Assembly: GCF_024972735.1 (NCBI RefSeq)
Contig: NZ_CP087723.1
Location: 1-64,000, forward strand
Source: Halalkaliarchaeum sp. AArc-CO
GTDB lineage: Archaea > Halobacteriota > Halobacteria > Halobacteriales > Haloferacaceae
DNA length: 64,000 nucleotides
Reading direction: 5' to 3'
This document shows, piece after piece, positions 18,044 through 25,890 of the stretch (positions within the stretch are counted from its first letter, which is position 1; the number at the start of each line of letters is the position of its first letter). Below the pieces are notes generated by a model. It had not been told where the DNA came from. It worked only from the letters and a program-made list of their open reading frames with translations, and ran no database searches. The translations under genes and the position numbers were made by a program.

Positions 18044-18431
18044 ACGACGGCTCGTCCGGTTCCCCGTCGAGGTCCTCCAGCTGGATGACGTCCTCCTCTT
18101 CGTCCTCGAGCTGTTCGCGGAGGTAGTTCACGTACCGTTTGTGCTCCTCGAGCTGCTCGCGGAGGTGTTCGGCCTCGAGTTCGAGGCGCTCGTGCTCCCG
18201 GATGAAGCTTTTCGGCACCTCGACTTTCGGCGGGAACGACTCCTCGCCGTCCATGTTCTCGAGCTCGTGTTCCGGGACCACTCGAACCTGGCCGCCGTGG
18301 GCAACGAGGGTGTCCACGTAGTCGCGGAACACCGCCGACAGAGAGATGTCGCGCTCCTCGGCGATCTCGCGGAGCGTCTCGAACGCGTCCTCGTTGACGC
18401 GAAACGAGATGGTCTTGTTCTTGTTGCCCAT
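18030..18431 (-). CDS. Ribbon-helix-helix (CopG-like) DNA-binding protein with coiled-coil tail
   Basis: A 133-residue regulator. Residues 1-45 fit an RHH fold: strand KTISFRVNEDAFETL, helix LREIAEERD, then ISLSAVFRDYVDTLVAHG. Residues 60-115 predict a coiled coil (IREHERLELEAEHLREQLEEHKRYVNYLREQLEDEEED), which may mediate oligomerisation. ATG 18431 is preferred; a GTG four codons upstream is possible. TTAAGTAAT on the minus strand near 18455-18463 is a plausible TATA element. Target genes are unknown; hutH starts about 100 bases away on the other strand. Confidence 0.82.
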   Translation of the reverse strand: MGNKNKTISFRVNEDAFETLREIAEERDISLSAVFRDYVDTLVAHGGQVRVVPEHELENMDGEESFPPKVEVPKSFIREHERLELEAEHLREQLEEHKRYVNYLREQLEDEEEDVIQLEDLDGEPDEPSFRLG

Positions 18432-18530
18432 CGTATTACCCACTCTACGCCCCGATTACTTAACGGTTTGTCAGACGCTCGCCGTTTTTCGACCCGAATA
18501 CCCTTTGCGACATGGTCTCATGCAGGACAC

Positions 18531-20117
18531 ATGACTGTCGCACTCGACGGCGACTCCCTCGAAGTTGCCGACGTCGTTGCGGTGGCCCGGCACGGGGAGC
18601 CAGTTTCGATCGCTCCCGCCGCCCGGGAGGCCGTCCGGGAGGCACGAACGCGGGTCGAGGACGTCGTTTCGGTCGGCGATCCTGTTTACGGGGTAAACAC
18701 CGGCTTCGGCGAACTCGTGGACCAACGGATCCCACCGGAACGGCTCGAGGAACTCCAGTCGAACCTCCTGCGGAGCCACGCCGCCGGTACCGGACGCGAA
18801 CTCGATCGCGAGGAAGTCCGGGCGATGCTTCTCACAAGGCTGAACGCGCTTCTTTCCGGTTACTCCGGGGTGCGGATCGACGTCGTCGACGCGCTCGCGG
18901 CCCTCCTGAACGAAGGCGTCCATCCGGTGGTCCCGTCGCGGGGGAGCCTCGGAGCGTCCGGCGACCTCGCACCGCTGGCCCATCTTGCGCTCGTACTCGT
19001 GGGAGAAGGTGAGGCCGACGTCGACATCGACGGCAGCGCTGACGGGACACGACGACTCCCCGGCGACGAGGCGCTTGCCACTGCGGGACTCGAGCCGCTC
19101 TCGTTGCGAGCGAAAGAGGGGTTGGCACTGATAAACGGGACACAGCTCACTCTCGGATTGGCGGCGCTTTTCGTCCACGACGCCGAGCGGCTCTGCCGGG
19201 CGGCCGACGCGGCGGGGGCGCTCACGACGGAGGTGACGATGGGAACGACCGCCTCCTGTGCGCCGGCGGTCCACGACGCCCGGCCTCACCCCGGTAGTGC
19301 CGAAAGCGCCCGCGTGGTCCGACAGCTCACTGTCGAATCGGAGGTGGTCGAATCCCACCGGAACTGCGACCGGGTGCAGGACGCCTACTCGATCCGGTGT
19401 CTCCCGCAGGTTCACGGCGCCGTTCGCGACGCCGTCTCCCACCTCCGGGACGCCGTCGAGGTCGAACTCGACAGCGCGACCGACAACCCGCTGGTGTTCC
19501 CCCGCGAGATGGTCGACGACCGGGCGTCCGGAACCGGGCGGGCCGCGGTGGTCTCCGCCGGCAATTTCCACGGGGAACCGCTGGCCTTGCCGCTGGACTA
19601 CGCGGTCGGCGCGCTCACGGAACTCGCGTCGATCTCGGAACGCCGCGTCGACCGGCTTCTCAACCCGGCGCTCCAGGAGCCGTACCTCCCGCCGTTTCTC
19701 GCGCGCGAGCCGGGCGTCGAATCCGGGCTGATGATCGCACAGTACACCGCCGCGTCGCTCGTCAACGAGTGTCGAAACGTCGGCCGCGCCGCGACGGACA
19801 ACGTCCCCGTCTCGGGCAACCAGGAGGATCACGTCTCCATGGGTGCGACCGCCGCACTCGGAGCCCGGCGGACCCTCGATCGCGCCCGGCGGGTCGTCGC
19901 CACCGAGCTCCTGTGTGGCGTCGAAGCGACCGAGTACCTCGACCCGGAGCTGTCGCTGGGGGATGGAACCGAATCCGTCCGACAGCTCGTTCGGGACGTC
20001 GTCCCGCCGCTTTCGGGCGACCGTCGGCTCGACGGCGACCTCGAGGCGGTCGCCTCGCTGATCGCGGAGGGGCTCTTGGACGAGGTCGTTCGCGAAACGG
20101 CTGTGGAGTCCGATTAG
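18531..20117 (+). CDS. hutH: Histidine ammonia-lyase
   Basis: A 528-residue lyase that deaminates L-histidine to urocanate, the first step of histidine degradation. The self-forming MIO electrophile triad Ala-Ser-Gly is intact in SRGSLGASGDLAPLAH (near residue 145). Other family blocks are YGVNTGFGELVD near the N-terminus, NGTQLTLGLAALF, QDAYSIRCLPQVHGAVRDA and VSGNQEDHVSMG. Length is typical. No hutU, hutI or hutG is adjacent, so the rest of the pathway must lie elsewhere. The ATG at 18531 gives the usual N-terminus. Confidence 0.95.
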   Translation: MTVALDGDSLEVADVVAVARHGEPVSIAPAAREAVREARTRVEDVVSVGDPVYGVNTGFGELVDQRIPPERLEELQSNLLRSHAAGTGRELDREEVRAMLLTRLNALLSGYSGVRIDVVDALAALLNEGVHPVVPSRGSLGASGDLAPLAHLALVLVGEGEADVDIDGSADGTRRLPGDEALATAGLEPLSLRAKEGLALINGTQLTLGLAALFVHDAERLCRAADAAGALTTEVTMGTTASCAPAVHDARPHPGSAESARVVRQLTVESEVVESHRNCDRVQDAYSIRCLPQVHGAVRDAVSHLRDAVEVELDSATDNPLVFPREMVDDRASGTGRAAVVSAGNFHGEPLALPLDYAVGALTELASISERRVDRLLNPALQEPYLPPFLAREPGVESGLMIAQYTAASLVNECRNVGRAATDNVPVSGNQEDHVSMGATAALGARRTLDRARRVVATELLCGVEATEYLDPELSLGDGTESVRQLVRDVVPPLSGDRRLDGDLEAVASLIAEGLLDEVVRETAVESD

Positions 20118-20136
20118 GTCCGTCCGTCAGGAGGCG

Positions 20137-20763
20137 CTATACCCCTGCGTCCGCCGTCGGCTCGGAGTCGAGTTCGTCCGACCCCTCGGTTTCCTCGAGG
20201 CTCTCGAGCGCCGCGATGGCGGCGTCCCTGTACTCCTCGACTGGGAGGTCGTACTCCTCGCGGGCCATCCGGGCGTATTCGTTGCCCTCATCGTCGAAGG
20301 CGGCGATGCGGTCGATCGTCCGTTCGGCGGTCTCGACGACCCACCGGTCGCGGGTCTCGGCGTCGACCTCGGTGATCGCCTCCGGGCGGACGGAGACGTT
20401 GACGGTGCCGTCGTCGGTTTCGAACGTGCGCGGTTTGCCGACCACCGAGACGTACGCCGGCGGCTCCAGATCCCGGAGGACGCTTGCCGCCTCCGGCTGG
20501 TACTGTCCGGCGTACACGAAGAACGTTCCCGTCGGGTCGACGATTCGACCGCGCCAGTACTCGTTGTCCTCGCCGACGTCCTCCTTCTCGGTGAGGGTGC
20601 CGACCAGGAACACCCGGTTCGCCTGCTCTCCTGTCGGGAGCAGCAGGTAGACGGGCGCGCGCTCGTCCTCGGATTCCTTGAACGTGTAACCGGCGTCGTT
20701 GAACTCGCCTGCGAAGACGCGCCGGGCGACCTCTCGCGTGGGTGTCGTTTGGCTTTGACTCAT
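20137..20763 (-). CDS. rpap: RPA-associated protein
   Basis: A 208-residue protein of the archaeal RPA-associated family (COG3390). A central OB-fold-like region reads ANRVFLVGTLTEKEDVGEDNEYWRGRIVDPTGTFFVYAGQYQP, followed by VVGKPRTF and an acidic C-terminus. In Haloferax such proteins are encoded with, and bind, their cognate RPA and take part in DNA repair. The gene begins 10 bases after the rpa stop. A GTG at 20772 is possible, but the ATG at 20763 is preceded by GAGGTGA at proper spacing. Confidence 0.9.
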   Translation of the reverse strand: MSQSQTTPTREVARRVFAGEFNDAGYTFKESEDERAPVYLLLPTGEQANRVFLVGTLTEKEDVGEDNEYWRGRIVDPTGTFFVYAGQYQPEAASVLRDLEPPAYVSVVGKPRTFETDDGTVNVSVRPEAITEVDAETRDRWVVETAERTIDRIAAFDDEGNEYARMAREEYDLPVEEYRDAAIAALESLEETEGSDELDSEPTADAGV

Positions 20764-20769
20764 CGTGTT

Positions 20770-20776
20770 CACCTCA
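20770..20776 (-). promoter_or_regulatory. Ribosome binding site of rpap
   Basis: On the minus strand GAGGTGA precedes the ATG at 20763 by about 6 bases and overlaps the rpa stop codon, supporting translation coupled to rpa. Confidence 0.5.
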
Positions 20777-21703
20777 AAGCGATCGCGCCCTCACGAGCGC
20801 CTGTTCGGGGTCGACCGCCCCCGGCGATTCCTGTTCGTCGACGAGGAGATACCGGCCGAGCATCGGTCCGCTCACCCGGTAGTACTTTCCGAGCACTCGT
20901 CCGGCCATCTCGTCGGCGACCACGGTCGTGTCCAGCGCGTCCATCGCCATCTCCTTGGCCTCCTCGAGGGCGATCCCGGTGAGCTCCTCGGTGGCCTCCT
21001 TGTCGAAGATGACCTCCTGGGTCTCGACGCCGTCGTCGAGGACGCCCTTGATCCGGAGGTCGAACTCGCCTTCGACGTCGCCGTGCTCGGAACATCGGCC
21101 GTTCTGGAGCACGCGCGTACAGCCGTCCTCCGGGCATCGCTTTATCAGGCCCGAGCCGGACTGGATGTCCACGAGCGCGCCTTCGACGGTTTCTGCGTCG
21201 TCGCCGACCTCGATCTCCTCGTCGAGTTCGGTGATCTCGGTCGTGCGGTTGAGCTTCACCGAGTAGCGCCCCTGGTACTCGTCGGTGACGACGTTCGAGA
21301 GCGCGTACGTCTTCCCCTCCTCGAGGTGGTCGAGGTCGGAGGTTTCGAAGGCGACGAACTTGATCGTCCCCGACTCGTCGCCCAGGAGCCCGACCTGCGC
21401 GATCGAATCGCTTCTGGGCTCCCACAGGTCGACGACCTTCACTCGTAGGTCGACCCACTGTTCGTCCTCCTCGATGTCGCTTGTCTGCATCTGCTGGCTC
21501 CCGCCGCGACTGGTGACGTCGTCGCGTTCGAGCCCTGCTTCGTCGAGGTAACTGTTGTAGACGCTGCGCCGTGCTTCGTCGACCGGCACGCGGTATTCGC
21601 TCACGAGGTTGTCGAGCCGCTCTTCGACCTCGTCTACGTCCACGTCCAGGTGATCCGAGAACTGTTCGGCTATCTCCGCTGCGTGTTGCCGCAACTCTGT
21701 CAT
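20774..21703 (-). CDS. rpa: Replication protein A (single-strand DNA-binding, single OB-fold plus zinc finger)
   Basis: A 309-residue ssDNA-binding protein. An N-terminal helical domain (residues 1-60) is followed by one OB-fold (WVDLRVKVVDLWEPRSDSIAQVGLLGDESGTIKFVAFE) and then a zinc finger of form CPEDGCTRVLQNGRCSEHG (near residue 195). A C-terminal domain follows. The single-OB plus finger layout and the paired associated gene match Haloferax RPA3 rather than the multi-OB RPA1. ATG 21703 follows GGAGGCGGG; an upstream GTG at 21742 is less likely. Transcription probably starts from a TATA element at 21762-21771. Confidence 0.92.
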   Translation of the reverse strand: MTELRQHAAEIAEQFSDHLDVDVDEVEERLDNLVSEYRVPVDEARRSVYNSYLDEAGLERDDVTSRGGSQQMQTSDIEEDEQWVDLRVKVVDLWEPRSDSIAQVGLLGDESGTIKFVAFETSDLDHLEEGKTYALSNVVTDEYQGRYSVKLNRTTEITELDEEIEVGDDAETVEGALVDIQSGSGLIKRCPEDGCTRVLQNGRCSEHGDVEGEFDLRIKGVLDDGVETQEVIFDKEATEELTGIALEEAKEMAMDALDTTVVADEMAGRVLGKYYRVSGPMLGRYLLVDEQESPGAVDPEQALVRARSL

Positions 21704-21761
21704 AGGGTATCCCGCCTCCACTTCGTTTTCAATGGGAGGCACACGGTGGTTGGTGCGTCAT

Positions 21762-21771
21762 AGCTTAAAAG
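21762..21771 (-). promoter_or_regulatory. TATA-like element of the rpa-rpap operon
   Basis: On the minus strand CTTTTAAGCT lies about 60 bases upstream of the rpa ATG, giving a short leader that contains GGAGG. Confidence 0.55.
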
Positions 21772-21849
21772 CCATCGCCAGCGGACCGGAAGTGAATCGG
21801 GCGGTCACACTGACCGTAGCGGACTTGATCCACTCGAACAGTTTCCAAC

Positions 21850-21858
21850 ATATAAAAG
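21850..21858 (+). promoter_or_regulatory. TATA-like element of the degenerate ParA-like gene
   Basis: ATATAAAAG lies 36-44 bases before the ATG at 21894 and is followed by the inverted-repeat cluster at 21860-21880. Confidence 0.55.
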
Positions 21859-21859
21859 A

Positions 21860-21880
21860 AGATTTTTAATCTAAAAGATT
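21860..21880. promoter_or_regulatory. Overlapping inverted repeats (operator candidate)
   Basis: The sequence reads AGATT-TTT-AATCT-AAA-AGATT, that is three five-base half-sites in alternating orientation with three-base spacers. It lies between the TATA-like element and the ATG of the ParA-like gene, where a bound protein would block initiation. Confidence 0.45.
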
Positions 21881-21893
21881 TTGAAATAAACGC

Positions 21894-22808
21894 ATGACGG
21901 ACACCGACGACGGAGACGGATCGCTCGTGGCGCTCGTCGGGGCGACGGGTGGTGCAGGGACGACGCGGACGAGTGTCGAGCTGGCAACGACACTGGCACG
22001 GGGTGGTCGGTCGGCGGTCGTGGTCGACGCGGCGTTCGCCACCCAGGGGCTCTCGGAGTACGTCGCCGGACGGATCGCCCCCGACGTGACCGCCCTCGTC
22101 ACCGACGAGACGAACGTGCCGGTTCGCTCGGCGACCGTCGAACTGGCCGACGCTCCCCTCGACGACGAGGCACAGCACTCGTTCGGCAGCGTCGAACTGC
22201 TCCCGGCCTACGCCCCGTTCGAACGGCTGGCGCGTGCGAAGACGCCCGCGGCCGCAGAGCGGTTCGAGGAGCTGCTCGCTGGCGCGGCTGACGCGTTCGA
22301 TCACGCGATCGTCGACGTGCCGCCGGTGGCGTCGAACCAGGCGATTGCGGCGGTGTCGGCCGCAGACACGGTCGTCGCGGTGACGCCGGCCGACGACCAC
22401 GGAACCGATTCCCTCGTCCGCCTTCGCGATCGGCTGGCGGATCTCGACGTTCCGGTCGACGCCGCCGTCGGCGTTGGCGGGGAGCTGCCGGTCGCGGGTT
22501 CGTCGACCGAGAGTTCGTCGACCGAGAGTTCGTCGACCGAGAGTTCGTCGACCGAGAGTTCGTCGACCGAGAGTTCGTCGTTCGTTAATTCTTCGACGAT
22601 GAATCTGTCGCTTCCCGGGACCGATCCGTCTCCGCACGACGCCCCGTCCTGTCTCGAGGACGACCGCTACGGAGAGGCGCTCGTCGAACTCGCCGAATCG
22701 ACGATCGGCGTTACCCTTTCGATCGCGTTCGAGCCCGAGAGCGTGCGCGACCGTGTGGCTGCCGCCGTCACGGATCGCGTGGGACCGAACGCGACGGACG
22801 GCTCCTGA
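21894..22808 (+). CDS. ParA-like protein with degenerate P-loop
   Basis: A 304-residue protein with the ParA/MinD fold order. Where an active ATPase has the KGGxGKT motif this one has GATGGAGTTRTSVELA, so both signature lysines are absent. The downstream features remain: VVVDAAFATQGLSEY in switch I position and HAIVDVPPVASNQA in Walker B position. An Ser-Thr-Glu repeat linker (five SSTES units, residues about 203-228) separates the core from a short C-terminal segment. It may bind but not hydrolyse nucleotide, or serve as a partner of the genuine ParA at 24443-25099. It is divergent from rpa and convergent with a TFB gene. Confidence 0.78.
   Translation: MTDTDDGDGSLVALVGATGGAGTTRTSVELATTLARGGRSAVVVDAAFATQGLSEYVAGRIAPDVTALVTDETNVPVRSATVELADAPLDDEAQHSFGSVELLPAYAPFERLARAKTPAAAERFEELLAGAADAFDHAIVDVPPVASNQAIAAVSAADTVVAVTPADDHGTDSLVRLRDRLADLDVPVDAAVGVGGELPVAGSSTESSSTESSSTESSSTESSSTESSSFVNSSTMNLSLPGTDPSPHDAPSCLEDDRYGEALVELAESTIGVTLSIAFEPESVRDRVAAAVTDRVGPNATDGS
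22499..22576 (+). repeat. 15-bp tandem repeat in the ParA-like gene
   Basis: Five identical copies of TTCGTCGACCGAGAG encode SSTES repeats. Perfect identity indicates recent expansion by slippage. Confidence 0.92.
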
Positions 22809-22850
22809 ACGAATCGTCACTACTTCGGTTCCGGAGTCCACCCAGAACGC

Positions 22851-23714
22851 TCACTCCAGGAGGTCGTGGAACGTGTTCCGGATCGTCACCGGCGTCACGT
22901 CGGCGACGTCGGCTGCCGCCCGCTGTGTGAGATCCGACGATCCGTGCACGTGTGCGGCGGTGTACAGACAGGCGGCGGCGACGCCGCTGGGATCGCGCCC
23001 GACGTCGACTCCGTTCTCGCGTGCGCGATCGGCCAGCTTCCGGGCTCGCCGTTCGATTTCGGGCCCGACGTCCAGCTGTGACGCGAACCGGGGGAGATAC
23101 TCCGCCGGCGGAACCGGACCGACCGGAAGGCCGAGTTCGCGGTTCATCGCGTCGTAGGCCGCCTCGTGCTCGTTCGGTGTTGCTTTGGCGACGTCGACGA
23201 CTTCCTCTACGGTCCTGGCGAGTCCGGCGACCCGACACGCCGCGTACAGACACGCCGAGGCGAACCCCTCGATCGACCGGCCACGGAGCAGCGACTCCCC
23301 TTGTGCGGAGTCGAAGAGGGTACACGCCTGATCGCGCACGTGCTCGGGCAACCCCAGCACGTCCGTCATTCGCCGGATCTCCGTGAAGCCGTACACCTGG
23401 TTCCGTTCCCGCTTCGATCGGATCTTGGTCCGGTCGTGCTGCCGGCGGAGACGGGCAAACTTGCGGCGCTTGCGTCCCTTGACCCGGGTGTGACCGATCT
23501 CGGTCGAGAGCCCCCGGTCGTGACGCGACCGGGTCAGCGGCGCGCCGGTGCGCTCGGGGTTCGTGTCATCGTCCGCGAACGAGCGCCACTCGGGGCCGCG
23601 ATCGATGCGGTCGGCGTCGACGACCAGTCCACAGTTCGAACAGATCGTCTCGTCGCCGTCGGCGTGCAATTGACCGTCACATTCCGGGCAACCAGCGGCT
23701 CGTGCCTGGCTCAT
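22851..23714 (-). CDS. tfb: Transcription initiation factor TFB (paralogue)
   Basis: A 287-residue archaeal TFIIB. The zinc ribbon is CPECDG-x-CSNCG (residues 9-28) and is followed by the B-finger/reader region with EWRSFADDDTNPERTGAPLT. Two cyclin repeats follow (residues about 105-190 and 200-287) with GRSIEGFASACLYAACR and DPSGVAAACLYTAAHV. Haloarchaea carry several TFBs with different promoter preferences. The C-terminus ends soon after the second cyclin fold. The start is fixed by a TATA element 25-30 bases upstream. Confidence 0.94.
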   Translation of the reverse strand: MSQARAAGCPECDGQLHADGDETICSNCGLVVDADRIDRGPEWRSFADDDTNPERTGAPLTRSRHDRGLSTEIGHTRVKGRKRRKFARLRRQHDRTKIRSKRERNQVYGFTEIRRMTDVLGLPEHVRDQACTLFDSAQGESLLRGRSIEGFASACLYAACRVAGLARTVEEVVDVAKATPNEHEAAYDAMNRELGLPVGPVPPAEYLPRFASQLDVGPEIERRARKLADRARENGVDVGRDPSGVAAACLYTAAHVHGSSDLTQRAAADVADVTPVTIRNTFHDLLE

Positions 23715-23735
23715 ACGTGAAGGTTGGTCGCGATG

Positions 23736-23747
23736 GTTTACTTAAAC
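23736..23747 (-). promoter_or_regulatory. TATA-like element for tfb
   Basis: On the minus strand GTTTAAGTAAAC, nearly palindromic, lies 22-33 bases upstream of the ATG at 23714. Confidence 0.6.
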
Positions 23748-23847
23748 GGGGGACGAACGGCGACGAGAACCCCGGAACTACCGCGTCGAACCTACCGGTT
23801 ACCGGTGTGTTCGGAGGGCGAACCGGAGATCTTCGTGACGAATACGG

Positions 23848-23856
23848 ATATTTAAC
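23848..23856 (+). promoter_or_regulatory. TATA-like element for the gene at 23881
   Basis: ATATTTAAC lies 25-33 bases before the GTG at 23881 and supports that start. Confidence 0.6.
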
Positions 23857-23880
23857 TGGGATGAGCAGACAGTCGTTCAC

Positions 23881-24402
23881 GTGACGCTGTCGGACATCGC
23901 ATCGGGACTGGAGGTGACGACGAGCCAGCGCGAGGCGGAGAGTCATGGCGTCGCGACCGTCGACGGGACGGAAGCGACGTTGCGAGAGCGGATCGAACCG
24001 CACGCCGACGAGCTTCCCTGTACCGCAAGCGCCGCCGCCACAGTACTCGAGTCGTACGAATGCGGCACGAGCGTCGGGGAGAGCGCACGCGAGGCGGCGG
24101 TCGCGCCGATGACGGCCGCGAAGGCGCTCCACCGGTGTGGCGTCTCGGGGATCTGTCCGCTGGCGCCGACGAAACGCCGGATCGTCCGGGACTGGCTCGA
24201 CGGCGAACTCTCCCGGAGCGAGGCACAGTCACTTTCCGGTGCCGACGAGGCCGAGTTCGCGCTGGCAACGTACGTCGAAACCCACGATCCGATTCCGGAG
24301 CTGGTGGACGCGGTCGCGACCGCCGGCCGCGGTCGAGATCCCGCGGTCGAAAAGCGGGACGCGCTCGCGGGGACGATGAGCGACGCGACGGAACTCCGAT
24401 AG
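23881..24402 (+). CDS. Haloarchaeal protein of unknown function facing the ParA cluster (DUF7858-like, number from memory)
   Basis: A 173-residue soluble protein that starts with GTG after a well-spaced TATA element. Its centre (residues about 50-110) is helical and includes MTAAKALHRCGVSGICPLAPTKRRIVRDWLDGELSRSEA, which looks like a helix-turn-helix or another small all-helical DNA-binding fold. Two cysteines lie at CGVSGIC. It ends 40 bases from the convergent ParA gene. No function is known to me; position suggests it belongs to the cluster on the opposite strand. Confidence 0.7.
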   Translation: MTLSDIASGLEVTTSQREAESHGVATVDGTEATLRERIEPHADELPCTASAAATVLESYECGTSVGESAREAAVAPMTAAKALHRCGVSGICPLAPTKRRIVRDWLDGELSRSEAQSLSGADEAEFALATYVETHDPIPELVDAVATAGRGRDPAVEKRDALAGTMSDATELR

Positions 24403-24442
24403 TGATCTTCCTTCGCTGACCCGTTTTCGATCCGGACGGTTT

Positions 24443-25099
24443 TCACCGACAGGAGTCTGCCGCTCTCGCGAGTTCTCGGATCCGTTCGGCGGCCGTACTT
24501 TTCGGCGCGGAGTCGGTGATCGGCGTCTCCGTACGGACCGACCGCCCCAGTCGCGGATCCGCTGGTACCGGCGTCACCGGCCCGCCCAGCGCCGACGCCA
24601 TCGACTCCGTCGGCGGTGGATCCACGACACGGTTGCACGCCGCGCCGACCAGTCCGGCATCGAGCTCCCGTGCGAGCTCGCGGGTCCGAACGGCGTTCGC
24701 GAGCGCGAACGGCTGGGGTGAGACGACGAGCAGACACGCGTCCGCAAGCGCCAGTGGAACGCCCACGTCGGTGCGCAGTCCCGCCGGACAGTCGACCACG
24801 AGCGTCCCCCGTTCTCGTTCGAGCGTTTCGAGCACGTCCCGCAGTCGGCTCAGATCCGACGCCCGCGCACCGGAAAGCGATCGGCCACAGGGGACGAGCG
24901 TGACCGGTCCCTCGTGGACACACTCGGTCGGTGCCGCGCGCCCGGCGAGCGCGTCGTGGAGGTCCGGTCCCCGGCCCGCCGGGAGGTCGGCCATCCCGAG
25001 ATCCGCATCGACGGCGACGGCGTCGAGCGCGGCAGCGAGGTTGTACGCGACCGTCGTCTTGCCGACGCCGCCCTTCCCGCCAGCGACCGCGAGGATCAC
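24443..25099 (-). CDS. MinD/ParA family ATPase
   Basis: A 218-residue ATPase with a complete deviant Walker A (GGKGGVGKTTVAYN, residues 7-20), switch I DADLGMADLP and Walker B-like TLVVDCPAGL. It is shorter than canonical MinD and shows no clear C-terminal membrane-targeting helix. GTG at 25099 overlaps the stop of the upstream gene (GTGA), so it is translationally coupled to it. It is the last gene of the cluster beginning at 27104. Partition, positioning or complex assembly are all possible roles for this family. Confidence 0.88.
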   Translation of the reverse strand: MILAVAGGKGGVGKTTVAYNLAAALDAVAVDADLGMADLPAGRGPDLHDALAGRAAPTECVHEGPVTLVPCGRSLSGARASDLSRLRDVLETLERERGTLVVDCPAGLRTDVGVPLALADACLLVVSPQPFALANAVRTRELARELDAGLVGAACNRVVDPPPTESMASALGGPVTPVPADPRLGRSVRTETPITDSAPKSTAAERIRELARAADSCR

Positions 25100-25860
25100 G
25101 CGAACCGCTCCAGTGTGTCGACCGGAAGTTCGACAGATCGTGCCCGGTCGGCTCGCGACTGTGCCCGGGCTGCGTCCTCCAGGGCCTGCTCTGCGGCTCG
25201 ACGCAGCCGATCTGCTCTCGAACGGAGCCGCGATGCGTACCCCTCGAGGATCTCGGCGTCCTCCTCCAGTGCCCTGTCGAGCACTCTCGCGATTTCGATT
25301 CCTGTATGGCCGACGGGAGCCGTTTCGTCCCCGACGAGAGCTGTCTCTGCGAGTTCCTCCAGTACGTCTGCTGCCCCTTCGACGCCCGTCGTTTCCAGCC
25401 GTTCTCCGAGCTCGATCCGTCGGACCGCCCGATCGATGTCGTCGCTATGCTCCGGTGGGTCGTTCCGGCTCTCCGCGACCGATTCGCCTGCTCCAGTCGT
25501 CTCCGGTTCGGTGACGGCCATTCGGGGCGGCCGAAACGTTCCGAGAGAGCGTCTCGCGCGGGATTCCGTGTCGTCCTCCGGAGCTGGCCCTCGGCCGGTG
25601 GACTCGATTTCGACGGCAGGATCCTCCGGCGGCGAGGAACAGGCGTATCCGATCCCGATCGTCTTTCCGGCGGGAACCGTGATCGTGACTCCCGTTTCGT
25701 CCCAGCCACGCTTCGGAACGCCGTTTTTCCGTGGCGGCAACACGGTACCGCCGAGCCGGTTTTCCAGTCTGGCGTGCCGTATCACGGGTGCGGGGTTGTG
25801 CACGCTCGCCGTTACGAACGTCACCCCGTCCCGTCGTTCGACGTCGTGCTCCAGGTTCAC
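25096..25860 (-). CDS. Uncharacterised cluster protein with N-terminal beta domain and C-terminal coiled coil (DUF7857-like, number from memory)
   Basis: A 254-residue protein starting with GTG. Residues 1-75 are strand-rich (VTFVTASVHNPAPVIRHARLENRLGG, GVTITVPAGKTIGIGYACSS) and resemble an immunoglobulin-like sandwich. An acidic linker follows (residues 80-140). The C-terminal 100 residues are helical with a coiled coil (RLRSRADRLRRAAEQALEDAARAQSRADRAR). No signal peptide or membrane segment is present. It overlaps the ParA gene by 4 bases. Such a layout could make it the partner of the ParA ATPase; no function is known. Confidence 0.75.
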   Translation of the reverse strand: MNLEHDVERRDGVTFVTASVHNPAPVIRHARLENRLGGTVLPPRKNGVPKRGWDETGVTITVPAGKTIGIGYACSSPPEDPAVEIESTGRGPAPEDDTESRARRSLGTFRPPRMAVTEPETTGAGESVAESRNDPPEHSDDIDRAVRRIELGERLETTGVEGAADVLEELAETALVGDETAPVGHTGIEIARVLDRALEEDAEILEGYASRLRSRADRLRRAAEQALEDAARAQSRADRARSVELPVDTLERFA

Positions 25861-25890
25861 GCCGACGAGTGCTTCCTCTTCCGGTTTGAA

